Shown here piece after piece: positions 6,904 through 14,694 of a stretch of 16,449 nucleotides of DNA. The stretch comes from Streptococcus sp. A12. Lineage in GTDB: Bacteria > Bacillota > Bacilli > Lactobacillales > Streptococcaceae. The notes under the pieces were generated by a model, which saw only the letters and a program-made list of their open reading frames with translations, was not told where the DNA came from and made no database searches. The DNA lies in contig NZ_CAJPOU010000032.1 in NCBI RefSeq assembly GCF_905372335.1, positions 1 through 16,449 of the forward strand. Reading direction: 5' to 3'. Made by a program: the position numbers and the translations under genes. How positions within the stretch are numbered: position 1 is the stretch's first letter; each line of letters starts with the position of its first letter.

Positions 6904-7697
6904 AATTCTTCCTCCATGAAGCGAAGGACAGATCCTGTTGAATGGTGAGCTAATACTTTTTCAGCCAATTCCAAAATCTCTGGACGGGCATTTTCTGGCG
7001 CAATTGGATGGCCAACAACCTGCATCATATGAAGATCATTGAGGTTATCCCCAAAAGCTAGGACTTGATCTCGACTAATGCCTAGCTGATCCATTAGTGC
7101 TTGGATGGCGACTCCCTTGTCCACATAATCCAAGACAATATCAATGCACTCATAGCCAGTGGTCATAGCCTTAACACCCTCAACATTTTGGGTAACCCAG
7201 GCTTCCCCTTCCGCTAATACTTCTTGGTCAAAATTGGTGGTCATCTTAAAGACAAGATCATCAATTTCTGAAAAATCTGACACCATTTGAATATTTTCAT
7301 TGTAGTTTTGTGAAGCAGCTAGATAGTCTGGATCAACGGTCTTTAAAACATAGCTCCCGCGTTTTCCCGTTAACAAGCACTTATTTTTATCGAAATAAGG
7401 ACTTTCTTGTAACTTGGCAAACAGAGCTTGGTAAAAATCAGGACTCATGGTCGCTTCATAGACATCTTCACCATGAAACTCAACAACACTGCCGTTTTCA
7501 GCTATAAAAATAATCTGATCCTGAACCTCTTTAAAGATTGTCTTCAAAGAGAGGAGAGCCCGACCACTTGCTGCCGCAAAGTAGATCCCTTTTTCTTGAA
7601 ACTTCTTTAATACCTTTAGGAATAAAGCTTGATCAAATTGATGATTTTCATCCAAAAAGGTCCCATCCATGTCTGTTGCGACTAATTTAATTTCCAT
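6900..7697 (-). CDS. Cof-type HAD-superfamily phosphatase (second, adjacent)
   Basis: A 265-residue relative of the next gene but clearly diverged from it. The motifs are DMDGT with Asp9 and Asp11, ASGR at about 43-46, Lys194 in DKGVAIQAL and GDNLNDLHMM from residue 216, so all catalytic positions of a type IIB HAD phosphatase are present. A cytoplasmic small-molecule phosphatase is expected; the substrate is unknown. The start lies within the last codons of smc (11-base overlap) and is preceded by AAGGA at a suitable distance. The stop overlaps the following HAD gene as ATGA. The two HAD genes may be an old duplication, judging from the shared class and adjacency, but their sequences are far apart. 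Confidence 0.9.
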   Translation of the reverse strand: MEIKLVATDMDGTFLDENHQFDQALFLKVLKKFQEKGIYFAAASGRALLSLKTIFKEVQDQIIFIAENGSVVEFHGEDVYEATMSPDFYQALFAKLQESPYFDKNKCLLTGKRGSYVLKTVDPDYLAASQNYNENIQMVSDFSEIDDLVFKMTTNFDQEVLAEGEAWVTQNVEGVKAMTTGYECIDIVLDYVDKGVAIQALMDQLGISRDQVLAFGDNLNDLHMMQVVGHPIAPENARPEILELAEKVLAHHSTGSVLRFMEEEL

Positions 7698-10600
7698 TAT
7701 CCATTCCTTCTATATCTTTCAGCTTCACAGATACAATCTTAGAGACTCCAGATTCTTGCATTGTCACTCCATAGATGGAATCTGCTGCCGCCATGGTTCC
7801 CTTACGGTGGGTCACCACAATAAACTGACTTTCCTTATCAAAACGATTGAGGTAATCCCCAAAACGTTTAACATTGGCCTCGTCTAGAGCCGCTTCTACC
7901 TCATCCAAGATGACAAATGGAATAGTCTTGACACGAATGATTGAGAAGAGCAGCGCCAATGCTGACAAAGCTTTCTCCCCACCACTCATCAAATTCAAGG
8001 ATTGAATTTTCTTACCTGGCGGTTGAACAGAAATCTCGACCCCAGCAGACAAGAGATCCCCATCCGTCAAGATGAGATCTGCTGATCCTCCCCCAAACAT
8101 CTGTTTAAAGGTTATTCGGAAGGATTCACGAATCGCTTCAAACGTAGACTTAAAGCGTTCTTTCACCTCATCATTCATGTCATTAATAGTTTCAAGAAGA
8201 AGATTCTTCGCTGCCAAGACATCTTCTCGTTGACCGGAAAGGAAATCAAACCGAGTCTTGACCTCATCGTATTGTTCGATAGCATCAATATTGACAGGTC
8301 CTAAGCCTTTAATCGCTTTCTCTAAGTCTTTTAAGGCTTGCTCAGACTGGGCTAGATTTTCTAGTTCGTTGGCCTGATTAGATGCCTCTTCAAAACTCAT
8401 CTTGAATTCATCGGTCAGAGCTAACATCAATTTATTTAGCTTATCTGCCAAGCGATCACGATTGGATTCTGCTTTGGCCTGTAGGCGAATCCACTCCTCA
8501 TTTTGACGACGGGCTTGTTCCATATGACCCGCTACATCTTCAGACTGTCCTTCCAAATCCTCTAACTCAAATTGCTTACGAATCACAGCTTGCTCCAGAG
8601 CGGTTTTCTCTTGAAGGGTTGCTTGCAGTTGTTTATCAAGGACAGAAACATCGATTTGCTCATGTCGATCTTCTCCTTGCTCAATCGCATATTGGAGAGC
8701 TTGGATTTCCCGTTCAGTAGAAGCCAACTCTTGCTGCAAGCGTTCGGCATCTGTCTGGTCATAGGTCAATCGACTCTTCAACTCTGTTTTCTGTAGTTGA
8801 TGCTTGGCAAAGGCTGCTCGTAAATTTTCAATTTTCTCGACAACGACATCTTTATTGAGCTTGACTTCTTCAATCTCAGCAGTGACTTGCTCTTTTTCCG
8901 CCTCAATTTCTTTCAGTCGCGCTTGCAAATGATCCCGTTTTTGGAGGAGCTCCTGGTCGCTACCTTCATCCAGCTCTGTACGGACAAGTTCTAACAGTTC
9001 TTGGGCATCCAAGAGTTGCTGGTGAGCTTGCTCAAAAGCCAATTGAAGGCGTTGCTCTCCTAGTCGCGCCCCTTCTCCTTGGCCTTTCAAAGATTCTAGT
9101 TTTTCTTGTGATTGGCTCACTTGGTCCTGTTGCTCTTGAACCTGCCCTTCTACTTCTCGCAAGTTCTTCTGAAGAGAGGCCAATTCTTGGTGCAAGCGAT
9201 CCAGTTCTGGCTTGATGAAAATCGAATTATTGCTTCGATTCGCTCCCCCTGCATAGGAACCACCCGTGCGCAGTTCGGTTCCGTCCAGCGTCACGATACG
9301 AACTTGGTAGGCAACCTTGCGAGCAGCCGTCTTGGCGTGCTCAATCGTATCAAAAATAGCTGTGACCCCCAAAAGGTTTTGGAAAATCGACTCGAGGGAA
9401 GAATCATAGTCCACCAAACTGCTAGCCATCCCTAGGAACCCTGGACAGGCTTCAATCAGTTCTTGATTCTTTCCTGCAAGGCAGCGTGGTTTAATGGTTG
9501 TCAAAGGAAGGAAAGTTGCCCGACCCGAGAGATTCTTCTTCAGATGTTCGATTGCCCGTGTTGCTGCTCCTTCGTCTTCTACGATAATATGCTGACTGCT
9601 AGCTCCTAGAGCAATTTCTAAGGCAGTCTGATACTCTGGTGAGAAGGAAAGTTTTTCACTGACAGCTCCCACAATCCCGCCTAAGCGAGTCGCTTCTTGC
9701 AAGACACTCTTCACACCCGCATAAAAATTACTATGATTTTTTTGAATCGCCTCTAAACTGTTAATGCGAGCCTGTTTTTCCTTACTTTGATCCAGTAAAT
9801 CAAACATCTTGGCTTGCGCTTCTTGATAAGCCTGGCGAGCTTCCTCAAACCGTTTTGCCTCTGATTGATAGGTCTCAAGCAAGTGTTTCAGATGCTCTTG
9901 AGCTCCTTGATAAGCTTCTTGAGCAATCTGCTCTTTTTCCTGCAATTCTGTCACCATTTGGATTTGATTTTGGTAATCTTCCTTTTTACTTTGTGACAAT
10001 TGAGCTGAGGCTTCCAATTGATTCTCAATGGTTGTTAATTCGTTTGATCGCTCCGCTTCGTCCTGCATCAAGGCCACGTATTTTTCACGTAAATAATCGA
10101 TCACCTGATCTGGATCTTCTGAAAAGCTAGCCAACTCTTTCTCCAGACCTTCCAGAGCTTCTTGACTCTTTTCCAGTTCTTCTTGAAGACTCTTTGTATT
10201 GACTTGTTTTTCTTCCAACTGGTTCCGAAGAACTTGTAGGCGCTCTTCCAGACTATTGACCCGCTCTTGATTTTCCTGACGACTTCGAGCGACCTGTTGC
10301 GACTCCAAGCGTGCCAATTCGATTTGTTTCTCCAAATCACTTAAGAGGCGAGTCAATTCCAAGAGGCTAGCTTGATCATCTGACAATTGGTGTTGAAGGG
10401 TCTGACGACTCTGTTTCAATCGGAGACTTTCCGCCTCATACTCTTCTCTTTTCTGGTAATAAGCCTTTAATTGCTCTTGGATGGAGGCTTCTTCTTGGAC
10501 AGCTTGATCATAATCTTTTTTATTGACTTCAATTTGTGCAATCAAAACATCCAAATAAAGAACTTGGCGTTGTTGATCCAATTCTAAGAAACGTTTGGCC

Positions 10601-11232
10601 ACAAAGGCTTGCTTTTCAAGAGGTTTGATTTGCCCCTCTAACTCAAAAATAATGTCTTCCAGACGGTCCAAATTATCCTGGGTCTGAACCAACTTAGATT
10701 CCGTTTCCTTGCGACGCGTCTTAAATTTAAGAACCCCAGCGGCTTCCTCAAAAATAGCCCGTCTCTCTTCTGGTTTGGAGTTAAAGATTTCTTCAACCTT
10801 CCCTTGGGAAATAATAGAGAAAGAATCTCTCCCCAGTCCAGTATCCATAAAGAGATCATGGACATCTCTCAAACGGACTTTTTTACCATCAATCTTGTAT
10901 TCACTATCACCCGATCGATAAATATGACGCTCCACGCGGATTTCTTTAGCAGCCTGTTTGATAAAGCCATCCCGGTTATCCAGTACTACCGTTACGCAGG
11001 CGTAGTTTAAGGGTTTCCGAGTTTCAGTCCCTGCAAAAATCACATCCGGCATCTTGCCACCACGAAGGCTCTTGACACTCGATTCCCCTAAGGCCCAGCG
11101 CAGACTTTCCGTAATGTTCGATTTTCCAGATCCATTAGGGCCAACCACTGCGGTTACCCCTTGGTCAAAGATGACCCGAGTCTTATCTGCGAAAGACTTA
11201 AATCCTTGAATCTCAATTTCCTTTAAATACAT
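7687..11232 (-). CDS. smc: Chromosome segregation and condensation ATPase Smc
   Basis: Smc is the core of the Smc-ScpAB complex that organises and segregates the chromosome. The 1181-residue product has the full architecture: an N-terminal ATPase half with Walker A GPNGSGKSN (31-39); a long coiled coil rich in Glu, Gln and Leu; a hinge at roughly 500-670 containing the Gly-rich RTGGSYAGGANRS segment; a returning coiled coil; and a C-terminal half with the ABC signature NLMSGGEKALSA (from about 1080) and Walker B FVILDEVEAALDE (about 1106-1118, catalytic Glu1111). No truncation or frameshift is visible. The start MYLKEIEIQGFKSF matches the family. It overlaps the end of rnc by ten bases and has AAGGTGG upstream inside rnc. 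The gene order rnc-smc-ftsY is conserved in many Firmicutes. Confidence 0.98.
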   Translation of the reverse strand: MYLKEIEIQGFKSFADKTRVIFDQGVTAVVGPNGSGKSNITESLRWALGESSVKSLRGGKMPDVIFAGTETRKPLNYACVTVVLDNRDGFIKQAAKEIRVERHIYRSGDSEYKIDGKKVRLRDVHDLFMDTGLGRDSFSIISQGKVEEIFNSKPEERRAIFEEAAGVLKFKTRRKETESKLVQTQDNLDRLEDIIFELEGQIKPLEKQAFVAKRFLELDQQRQVLYLDVLIAQIEVNKKDYDQAVQEEASIQEQLKAYYQKREEYEAESLRLKQSRQTLQHQLSDDQASLLELTRLLSDLEKQIELARLESQQVARSRQENQERVNSLEERLQVLRNQLEEKQVNTKSLQEELEKSQEALEGLEKELASFSEDPDQVIDYLREKYVALMQDEAERSNELTTIENQLEASAQLSQSKKEDYQNQIQMVTELQEKEQIAQEAYQGAQEHLKHLLETYQSEAKRFEEARQAYQEAQAKMFDLLDQSKEKQARINSLEAIQKNHSNFYAGVKSVLQEATRLGGIVGAVSEKLSFSPEYQTALEIALGASSQHIIVEDEGAATRAIEHLKKNLSGRATFLPLTTIKPRCLAGKNQELIEACPGFLGMASSLVDYDSSLESIFQNLLGVTAIFDTIEHAKTAARKVAYQVRIVTLDGTELRTGGSYAGGANRSNNSIFIKPELDRLHQELASLQKNLREVEGQVQEQQDQVSQSQEKLESLKGQGEGARLGEQRLQLAFEQAHQQLLDAQELLELVRTELDEGSDQELLQKRDHLQARLKEIEAEKEQVTAEIEEVKLNKDVVVEKIENLRAAFAKHQLQKTELKSRLTYDQTDAERLQQELASTEREIQALQYAIEQGEDRHEQIDVSVLDKQLQATLQEKTALEQAVIRKQFELEDLEGQSEDVAGHMEQARRQNEEWIRLQAKAESNRDRLADKLNKLMLALTDEFKMSFEEASNQANELENLAQSEQALKDLEKAIKGLGPVNIDAIEQYDEVKTRFDFLSGQREDVLAAKNLLLETINDMNDEVKERFKSTFEAIRESFRITFKQMFGGGSADLILTDGDLLSAGVEISVQPPGKKIQSLNLMSGGEKALSALALLFSIIRVKTIPFVILDEVEAALDEANVKRFGDYLNRFDKESQFIVVTHRKGTMAAADSIYGVTMQESGVSKIVSVKLKDIEGMDNGN

Positions 11233-11924
11233 GAGGGATCCACCTTATTCTCCACTGCTTTTTTTGCTGCTTCTTGTTCTGCAGCCTTTTTAGACCGGCC
11301 ACGTCCTTGACCGATGATTTTCCCATTGACAGACACTTGCACTTCAAACTCCTTGGCATGAGCCGGTCCTGATTCACTGGTCACCTCATAGGTAATCAAG
11401 ACATCCCCATGGATTTGAAGGATTTCTTGCAAGCGCGTCTTATAGTCAATCACTTGCTCAAATTGGCCTGCCTCGACTTTAGGAATCATGACTTGCTGAA
11501 TGAAGTTCCGCACCATCTCCACTCCCTTATCCAAGAGTAAAGCGCCTAAAAAAGCTTCAAACAAATCTCCTAAGATGGTATCTCGGTTACGTCCACCAGA
11601 TTTTTCCTCTCCCTTGCCAAGTTTGATAAATTGATCGAAACCACAATCACGGGAAAAACCTGCCAGGCTTTCCTCACGAACAATCATGGAACGCATTTTT
11701 GACAAATCTCCCTCTGGTTTACTTGGGTAGAGGGCAAATAAATATTCGGAAATCACTAACTGGAGAACAGCGTCTCCTAAAAATTCCAAACGTTCATTAT
11801 GTGAAATTTTTAAGAGGCGATGCTCATTCGCATATGAGGTATGTGTAAAAGCTGTTTCCAACAATTCTGTATCGTCAAAAGTCAGCCGAAATTTCTCAGC
11901 AAGAAGGTTATATAAGGCTTGCAT
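11223..11924 (-). CDS. rnc: Ribonuclease III
   Basis: An endonuclease that cuts double-stranded RNA in rRNA precursor maturation and in mRNA and small-RNA turnover. The N-terminal RNase III domain contains the signature NERLEFLGDAVL, with metal-binding Glu and Asp (Glu47 and Asp51 in the 233-residue numbering), and the second catalytic pair in DTILGDLFEAFLGA (Asp120, Glu123). The C-terminal dsRNA-binding domain starts near DYKTRLQEIL and ends with GRSKKAAEQEAAKKAVE. An in-frame ATG at 11948 would give 241 residues. I prefer 11924 because MQALYNLLAEKF corresponds to the usual start of streptococcal RNase III. Neither start has a strong ribosome site, so this is not settled. It is the first gene of the rnc-smc-HAD-HAD-ftsY unit with its own promoter. 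An autoregulatory hairpin like that in the Escherichia coli rnc leader was looked for and not seen. Confidence 0.93.
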   Translation of the reverse strand: MQALYNLLAEKFRLTFDDTELLETAFTHTSYANEHRLLKISHNERLEFLGDAVLQLVISEYLFALYPSKPEGDLSKMRSMIVREESLAGFSRDCGFDQFIKLGKGEEKSGGRNRDTILGDLFEAFLGALLLDKGVEMVRNFIQQVMIPKVEAGQFEQVIDYKTRLQEILQIHGDVLITYEVTSESGPAHAKEFEVQVSVNGKIIGQGRGRSKKAAEQEAAKKAVENKVDPSCI

Positions 11925-12003
11925 CACGTTACTACTTTCTTTCTTCATTTATGCATCTGGATTGAATCCTGTGACCTATCCCGTCCAAAAGATACACCCC
12001 TCT

Positions 12004-12012
12004 ATTATACCA
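12004..12012 (-). promoter_or_regulatory. Extended -10 promoter of the rnc-smc-ftsY unit
   Basis: The minus strand reads TGGTATAAT, a perfect extended -10 element, placed directly after the T-run of the preceding terminator. Transcription would start near 11997, leaving a leader of about 50-73 bases depending on the rnc start. The same TGGTATAATAGA sequence occurs at the tex promoter. Confidence 0.7.
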
Positions 12013-12038
12013 AAAAAGAGTGCGTCTCGCACTCCTTT
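12012..12038 (-). terminator. Intrinsic terminator downstream of the DUF454 gene
   Basis: On the minus strand GAGTGCG and CGCACTC form a seven-pair GC-rich stem around AGA, extended by G-T and A-T pairs (AAAG with TTTT), followed by TTTTTT. It closes the transcript coming from the vic/DUF454 side just before the rnc promoter. Confidence 0.88.
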
Positions 12039-12082
12039 CCCTTGTTTTCACGATAGGATTTAGGACCTATTCTGTCCTTATA

Positions 12083-12472
12083 TCATTCTTCTTTATCCGG
12101 AATCACTTTGAACAAATAATAACTGATAAAAATAGTTAATCCCAGTAGACCTAATTTCACAAACCTGAGTGGTGCCAGGTAAATGGAAATCCCCATCAAA
12201 AGATAAATTTGTAGAATAATTCTTTTTTTCCGCTTTTTGGAGATCGACTTTGTTTCCCGATAATCCGCTACATAAATTTGGTACAACTTGGTCCCATGCA
12301 ACCATTTTTCAAAGCGTTGAGAACTCTTGGCAAAACAAGCCATAGCTAATAAAAGAAGCGGGGTCGTTGGTAAAATAGGTAATGGAATCCCAATAATCCC
12401 TAATCCTAAGGAAATAAACCCTACTGTTATATACACGTATTTCAAACTAACTGCTCCTATCCTTCTACTCAT
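12083..12472 (-). CDS. DUF454 (YbaN-like) family small inner membrane protein
   Basis: A 129-residue membrane protein. The N-terminal half has the family pattern GIIGIPLPILPTTPLLLLAMACFAKSS (residues 25-51): a hydrophobic segment, the PxLPTTP motif and a second hydrophobic stretch ending with the conserved Ser-Ser and Arg-Phe. After a basic cytoplasmic loop (KSISKKRKKR) come one or two more membrane segments (about 86-122). The function of DUF454/YbaN proteins is not known to me. The gene is isolated: it begins about 27 bases after the hairpin that follows vicX and ends before the terminator preceding rnc. A weak ribosome site (GTAGG) lies six bases before the ATG. No clear private promoter is visible, so expression may depend on read-through from vicRKX. 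By eye it looks more AT-rich than its neighbours. Confidence 0.85.
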   Translation of the reverse strand: MSRRIGAVSLKYVYITVGFISLGLGIIGIPLPILPTTPLLLLAMACFAKSSQRFEKWLHGTKLYQIYVADYRETKSISKKRKKRIILQIYLLMGISIYLAPLRFVKLGLLGLTIFISYYLFKVIPDKEE

Positions 12473-12494
12473 TTTAAGCCTACACTACTGACCT

Positions 12495-12518
12495 AAAAAG
12501 GAGATGAGCTCATCTCCT
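12495..12518 (-). terminator. Intrinsic terminator after vicX, formed by a perfect palindrome
   Basis: Bases 12499-12518 are a perfect 20-bp palindrome (AGGAGATGAG and its complement CTCATCTCCT). As minus-strand RNA it folds into a stem of about eight pairs with an AGCT loop, followed by five T. It starts about a dozen bases after the vicX stop. Because the DUF454 gene has no obvious promoter of its own, partial read-through is likely. The T-run on the plus strand is broken by a C, and no gene points into it from that side. Confidence 0.82.
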
Positions 12519-12529
12519 CTTTTAATCAT

Positions 12530-13339
12530 TTAGATATCTACTAATGGAGTCGCTGTATCTGGAGATGTATCCAAGACGTCAAAATCATGCCCCACTGCTA
12601 GATCTGCTCGAGCCAGTTGATTAACCATGGTCATATGGGCCAGTTCCTTGATATTGTTTTCCTTCGATAAGTGGCCCAGATAAATCTTTTTGGTCTTATT
12701 GCCTAGGGTACGAATCATAGCATCTGCGCCATCTTCATTAGAGAGGTGGCCCAAATCGGATAAGATCCGTTGCTTTAATCGCCAAGCATAAGAGCCAGCC
12801 CGTAGGATTTCTACATCGTGGTTGGACTCGATCAAATAGCCATCTGCATTTTCAACAATCCCTGCCATTCGATCACTGACATAACCTGTATCCGTCAGCA
12901 TGACAAAGCTCTTCCCATCCTTCATGAAACGATAGAACTGGGGAGCCACAGCATCATGGCTGACACCAAAACTTTCCACATCCAAATCCCCGAAGGTTAA
13001 GGTCTTGCCCATTTCAAATAAATGTTTCTGAGAGTCATCGACCTTCCCAAGGTACTTGCTTCCCTCCATGGCCTTCCAGGTAGCTTCATTGGCGTATAGG
13101 TCCATCCCGTATTTACGAGCTAGCACACCAACGCCATGAATGTGATCCGAATGTTCATGTGTGATTAAAATAGCATCAAGATCTTCGGGTTTGCGATCAA
13201 TCTCTGCAAGCAAACCTGTAATTTTCTTCCCGGACAAGCCTGCATCTACTAGAATTTTCTTCTTAGGAGTCTCTAAGTAAAAAGAATTACCACTCGATCC
13301 TGAAGCTAAAATACTATACTTAAACCCTTTTTCATCCAT
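12530..13339 (-). CDS. vicX: VicX/YycJ (WalJ) metallo-beta-lactamase-fold hydrolase
   Basis: A 269-residue cytoplasmic protein of the metallo-beta-lactamase fold. The metal-binding motif THEHSDH occupies residues 60-66 (His61, His63, Asp65, His66). Further conserved positions are the N-terminal SGSSGNSFYLE, VDAGLSGKK, LTDTGY in the middle and the C-terminal LGHLSKENN. In the Firmicutes vic/wal operon this gene accompanies the response regulator and kinase; it affects wall metabolism, stress tolerance and DNA-related phenotypes, but its substrate is not settled. The start lies eight bases after the vicK stop. The nearest ribosome-site-like sequence (GAGG) is within the end of vicK, rather far away, so coupled translation with vicK is likely. 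A strong hairpin follows the stop. Confidence 0.93.
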   Translation of the reverse strand: MDEKGFKYSILASGSSGNSFYLETPKKKILVDAGLSGKKITGLLAEIDRKPEDLDAILITHEHSDHIHGVGVLARKYGMDLYANEATWKAMEGSKYLGKVDDSQKHLFEMGKTLTFGDLDVESFGVSHDAVAPQFYRFMKDGKSFVMLTDTGYVSDRMAGIVENADGYLIESNHDVEILRAGSYAWRLKQRILSDLGHLSNEDGADAMIRTLGNKTKKIYLGHLSKENNIKELAHMTMVNQLARADLAVGHDFDVLDTSPDTATPLVDI

Positions 13340-13347
13340 TAGTTTTC

Positions 13348-14694
13348 TTATTCATCCTCATTATCCCATCCATCATCCAGGATAGCATCTTTATCATATG
13401 GTAGGACAATTGTGAAAGTAGAACCTTTTCCATATTCACTCTTGGCCCAGATAAATCCTTTGTGTTGCTTGATAATTTCCTTGGCAATGGCCAGTCCTAA
13501 ACCAGTCCCACCTTGGGCGCGACTACGTGCCTTATCCACGCGATAAAAGCGGTCAAAAATTCGTGGGAGGTCCTTTTTAGGAATGCCTAAGCCCTCATCC
13601 GAAATCGAGATAATCAACTGGGCATCTGTTGTTTTCATCCCCACACGAATTTCCCCACCATCTGGGGAATATTTGATAGCATTATTTAAGATATTGTCTA
13701 AGACCTGTGTCATCTTGTCTGTATCAATTTCAACCCAGACAGGAGAAATAGGATAATCGCGAACAATATCATATTTCTTCTCGCCAGCCTGGTTCTTCAT
13801 CTTATCAAAGCGGTTCAAAATGAAGGTGATGAAGGCTGTAAAGTTGGTCAATTCAACATCCAATTGACTGGTTTCATTATCGATCCGTGAAAGACTTAAT
13901 AGATCCGTCACCATCCGCATCATCCGGTTGGTCTCTGTCAAAGATACTTTGACAAATTCCGGTGCAACTGGCTCCGTAATGGCTCCATCATCCAAGGCTT
14001 CCAAGTAAGATTTAACACTGGTCAGTGGTGTTCGGAGTTCATGACTAACGTTGGATACGAATAAACGACGTTCCCGCTCTTCCTTGTCCTGTTCGGTTGT
14101 GTCATGCAAGACGGCAACCAGACCAGAAATAAAACCAGACTCTCTCCGAATCAAAGCGAAGCGAACCCGTAAAGAGATATACTCCCCATTTTCATCCTGC
14201 GAATCGATAGTCAATTCTGGAACATTGGTAATCAAGTCACGCAGTTCATACTCTTCACTAATGCCAAGCAGATCTAGAATACTGATGTTCATAACCTCTT
14301 CGACCACGACATTAAGCTGTTTGGCCGCCATTTCATTGACCAAGATAATTTGTCCCCGACGATTGGTCGCTAAGACCCCATCTGTCATATAGGAAAGAAT
14401 ACTGGTCAAGCGCTTGGTTTCTTGTTCCAGATTTTCATGCGTCAAACGAATCACTTCAGATAAATCATTGATACTGTTGGAAATCTCTGTTAATTCAGGA
14501 CCCCCTTGTAAATCAATGATATCGGAATATTCTCCAGCAATCAAACTCTTAATTTTATCATTCAACAAGCGTAGCTTCATGTTGTCTCGCCGATTTTCTA
14601 GGATCAACAAGGCGACAACAATAATAAATCCAAGAGTAATTAGAACAAAGACAAAATTATAAGAGGTTATGACTTCTTTGATGTAATTAATCAT
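13348..14694 (-). CDS. vicK: VicK (WalK) cell-wall-homeostasis sensor histidine kinase
   Basis: The membrane kinase of the essential streptococcal VicRK system. The 448-residue protein has a short exterior N-terminus and one membrane segment at about 13-32, lacking the large extracellular loop seen in Bacillus and Staphylococcus WalK. A HAMP region (about 33-85) and a PAS domain (about 95-200) follow. The dimerisation domain contains VSHELRTPLTS with phospho-accepting His218 and Thr222, the latter in the phosphatase position. The catalytic domain has the N box NILNNAIKYS (334-343), G1 DEGLG (366-370), the F box around Phe380 and G2 GGTGLG (395-400), so all motifs are intact. It autophosphorylates and controls VicR. 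It overlaps the end of vicR by eight bases and is followed by vicX after eight bases. Confidence 0.97.
   Translation of the reverse strand: MINYIKEVITSYNFVFVLITLGFIIVVALLILENRRDNMKLRLLNDKIKSLIAGEYSDIIDLQGGPELTEISNSINDLSEVIRLTHENLEQETKRLTSILSYMTDGVLATNRRGQIILVNEMAAKQLNVVVEEVMNISILDLLGISEEYELRDLITNVPELTIDSQDENGEYISLRVRFALIRRESGFISGLVAVLHDTTEQDKEERERRLFVSNVSHELRTPLTSVKSYLEALDDGAITEPVAPEFVKVSLTETNRMMRMVTDLLSLSRIDNETSQLDVELTNFTAFITFILNRFDKMKNQAGEKKYDIVRDYPISPVWVEIDTDKMTQVLDNILNNAIKYSPDGGEIRVGMKTTDAQLIISISDEGLGIPKKDLPRIFDRFYRVDKARSRAQGGTGLGLAIAKEIIKQHKGFIWAKSEYGKGSTFTIVLPYDKDAILDDGWDNEDE

Noticed and set aside
9112..9435. 107-codon plus-strand ORF opposite smc
   Set aside because: Antisense to the conserved smc hinge region. 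No promoter or ribosome site was seen and the product resembles no family.
11925..11948. ATG at 11948 as start of rnc (241 residues)
   Set aside because: It adds MKKESSNV, which has no counterpart in the RNase III proteins I remember, and no ribosome site lies upstream. It is kept only as an alternative because the internal start also lacks a strong one.
12093..12305. Second minus-strand ORF inside the DUF454 gene
   Set aside because: It is out of frame with the recognisable DUF454 protein and its product has no membrane or domain pattern.
14056..14063. TACGAATA, identical to the competence sigma-X (cin-box) consensus
   Set aside because: It lies in the coding region of vicK, antisense to it, where it encodes Leu-Phe-Val of the conserved LFVSNVSHEL segment. 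No competence gene or plausible plus-strand gene follows.
14051..14392. 113-codon plus-strand ORF opposite vicK
   Set aside because: It is a shadow of the conserved vicK frame, starts with TTG, has no ribosome site and gives a Ser/Arg-rich product without recognisable features.
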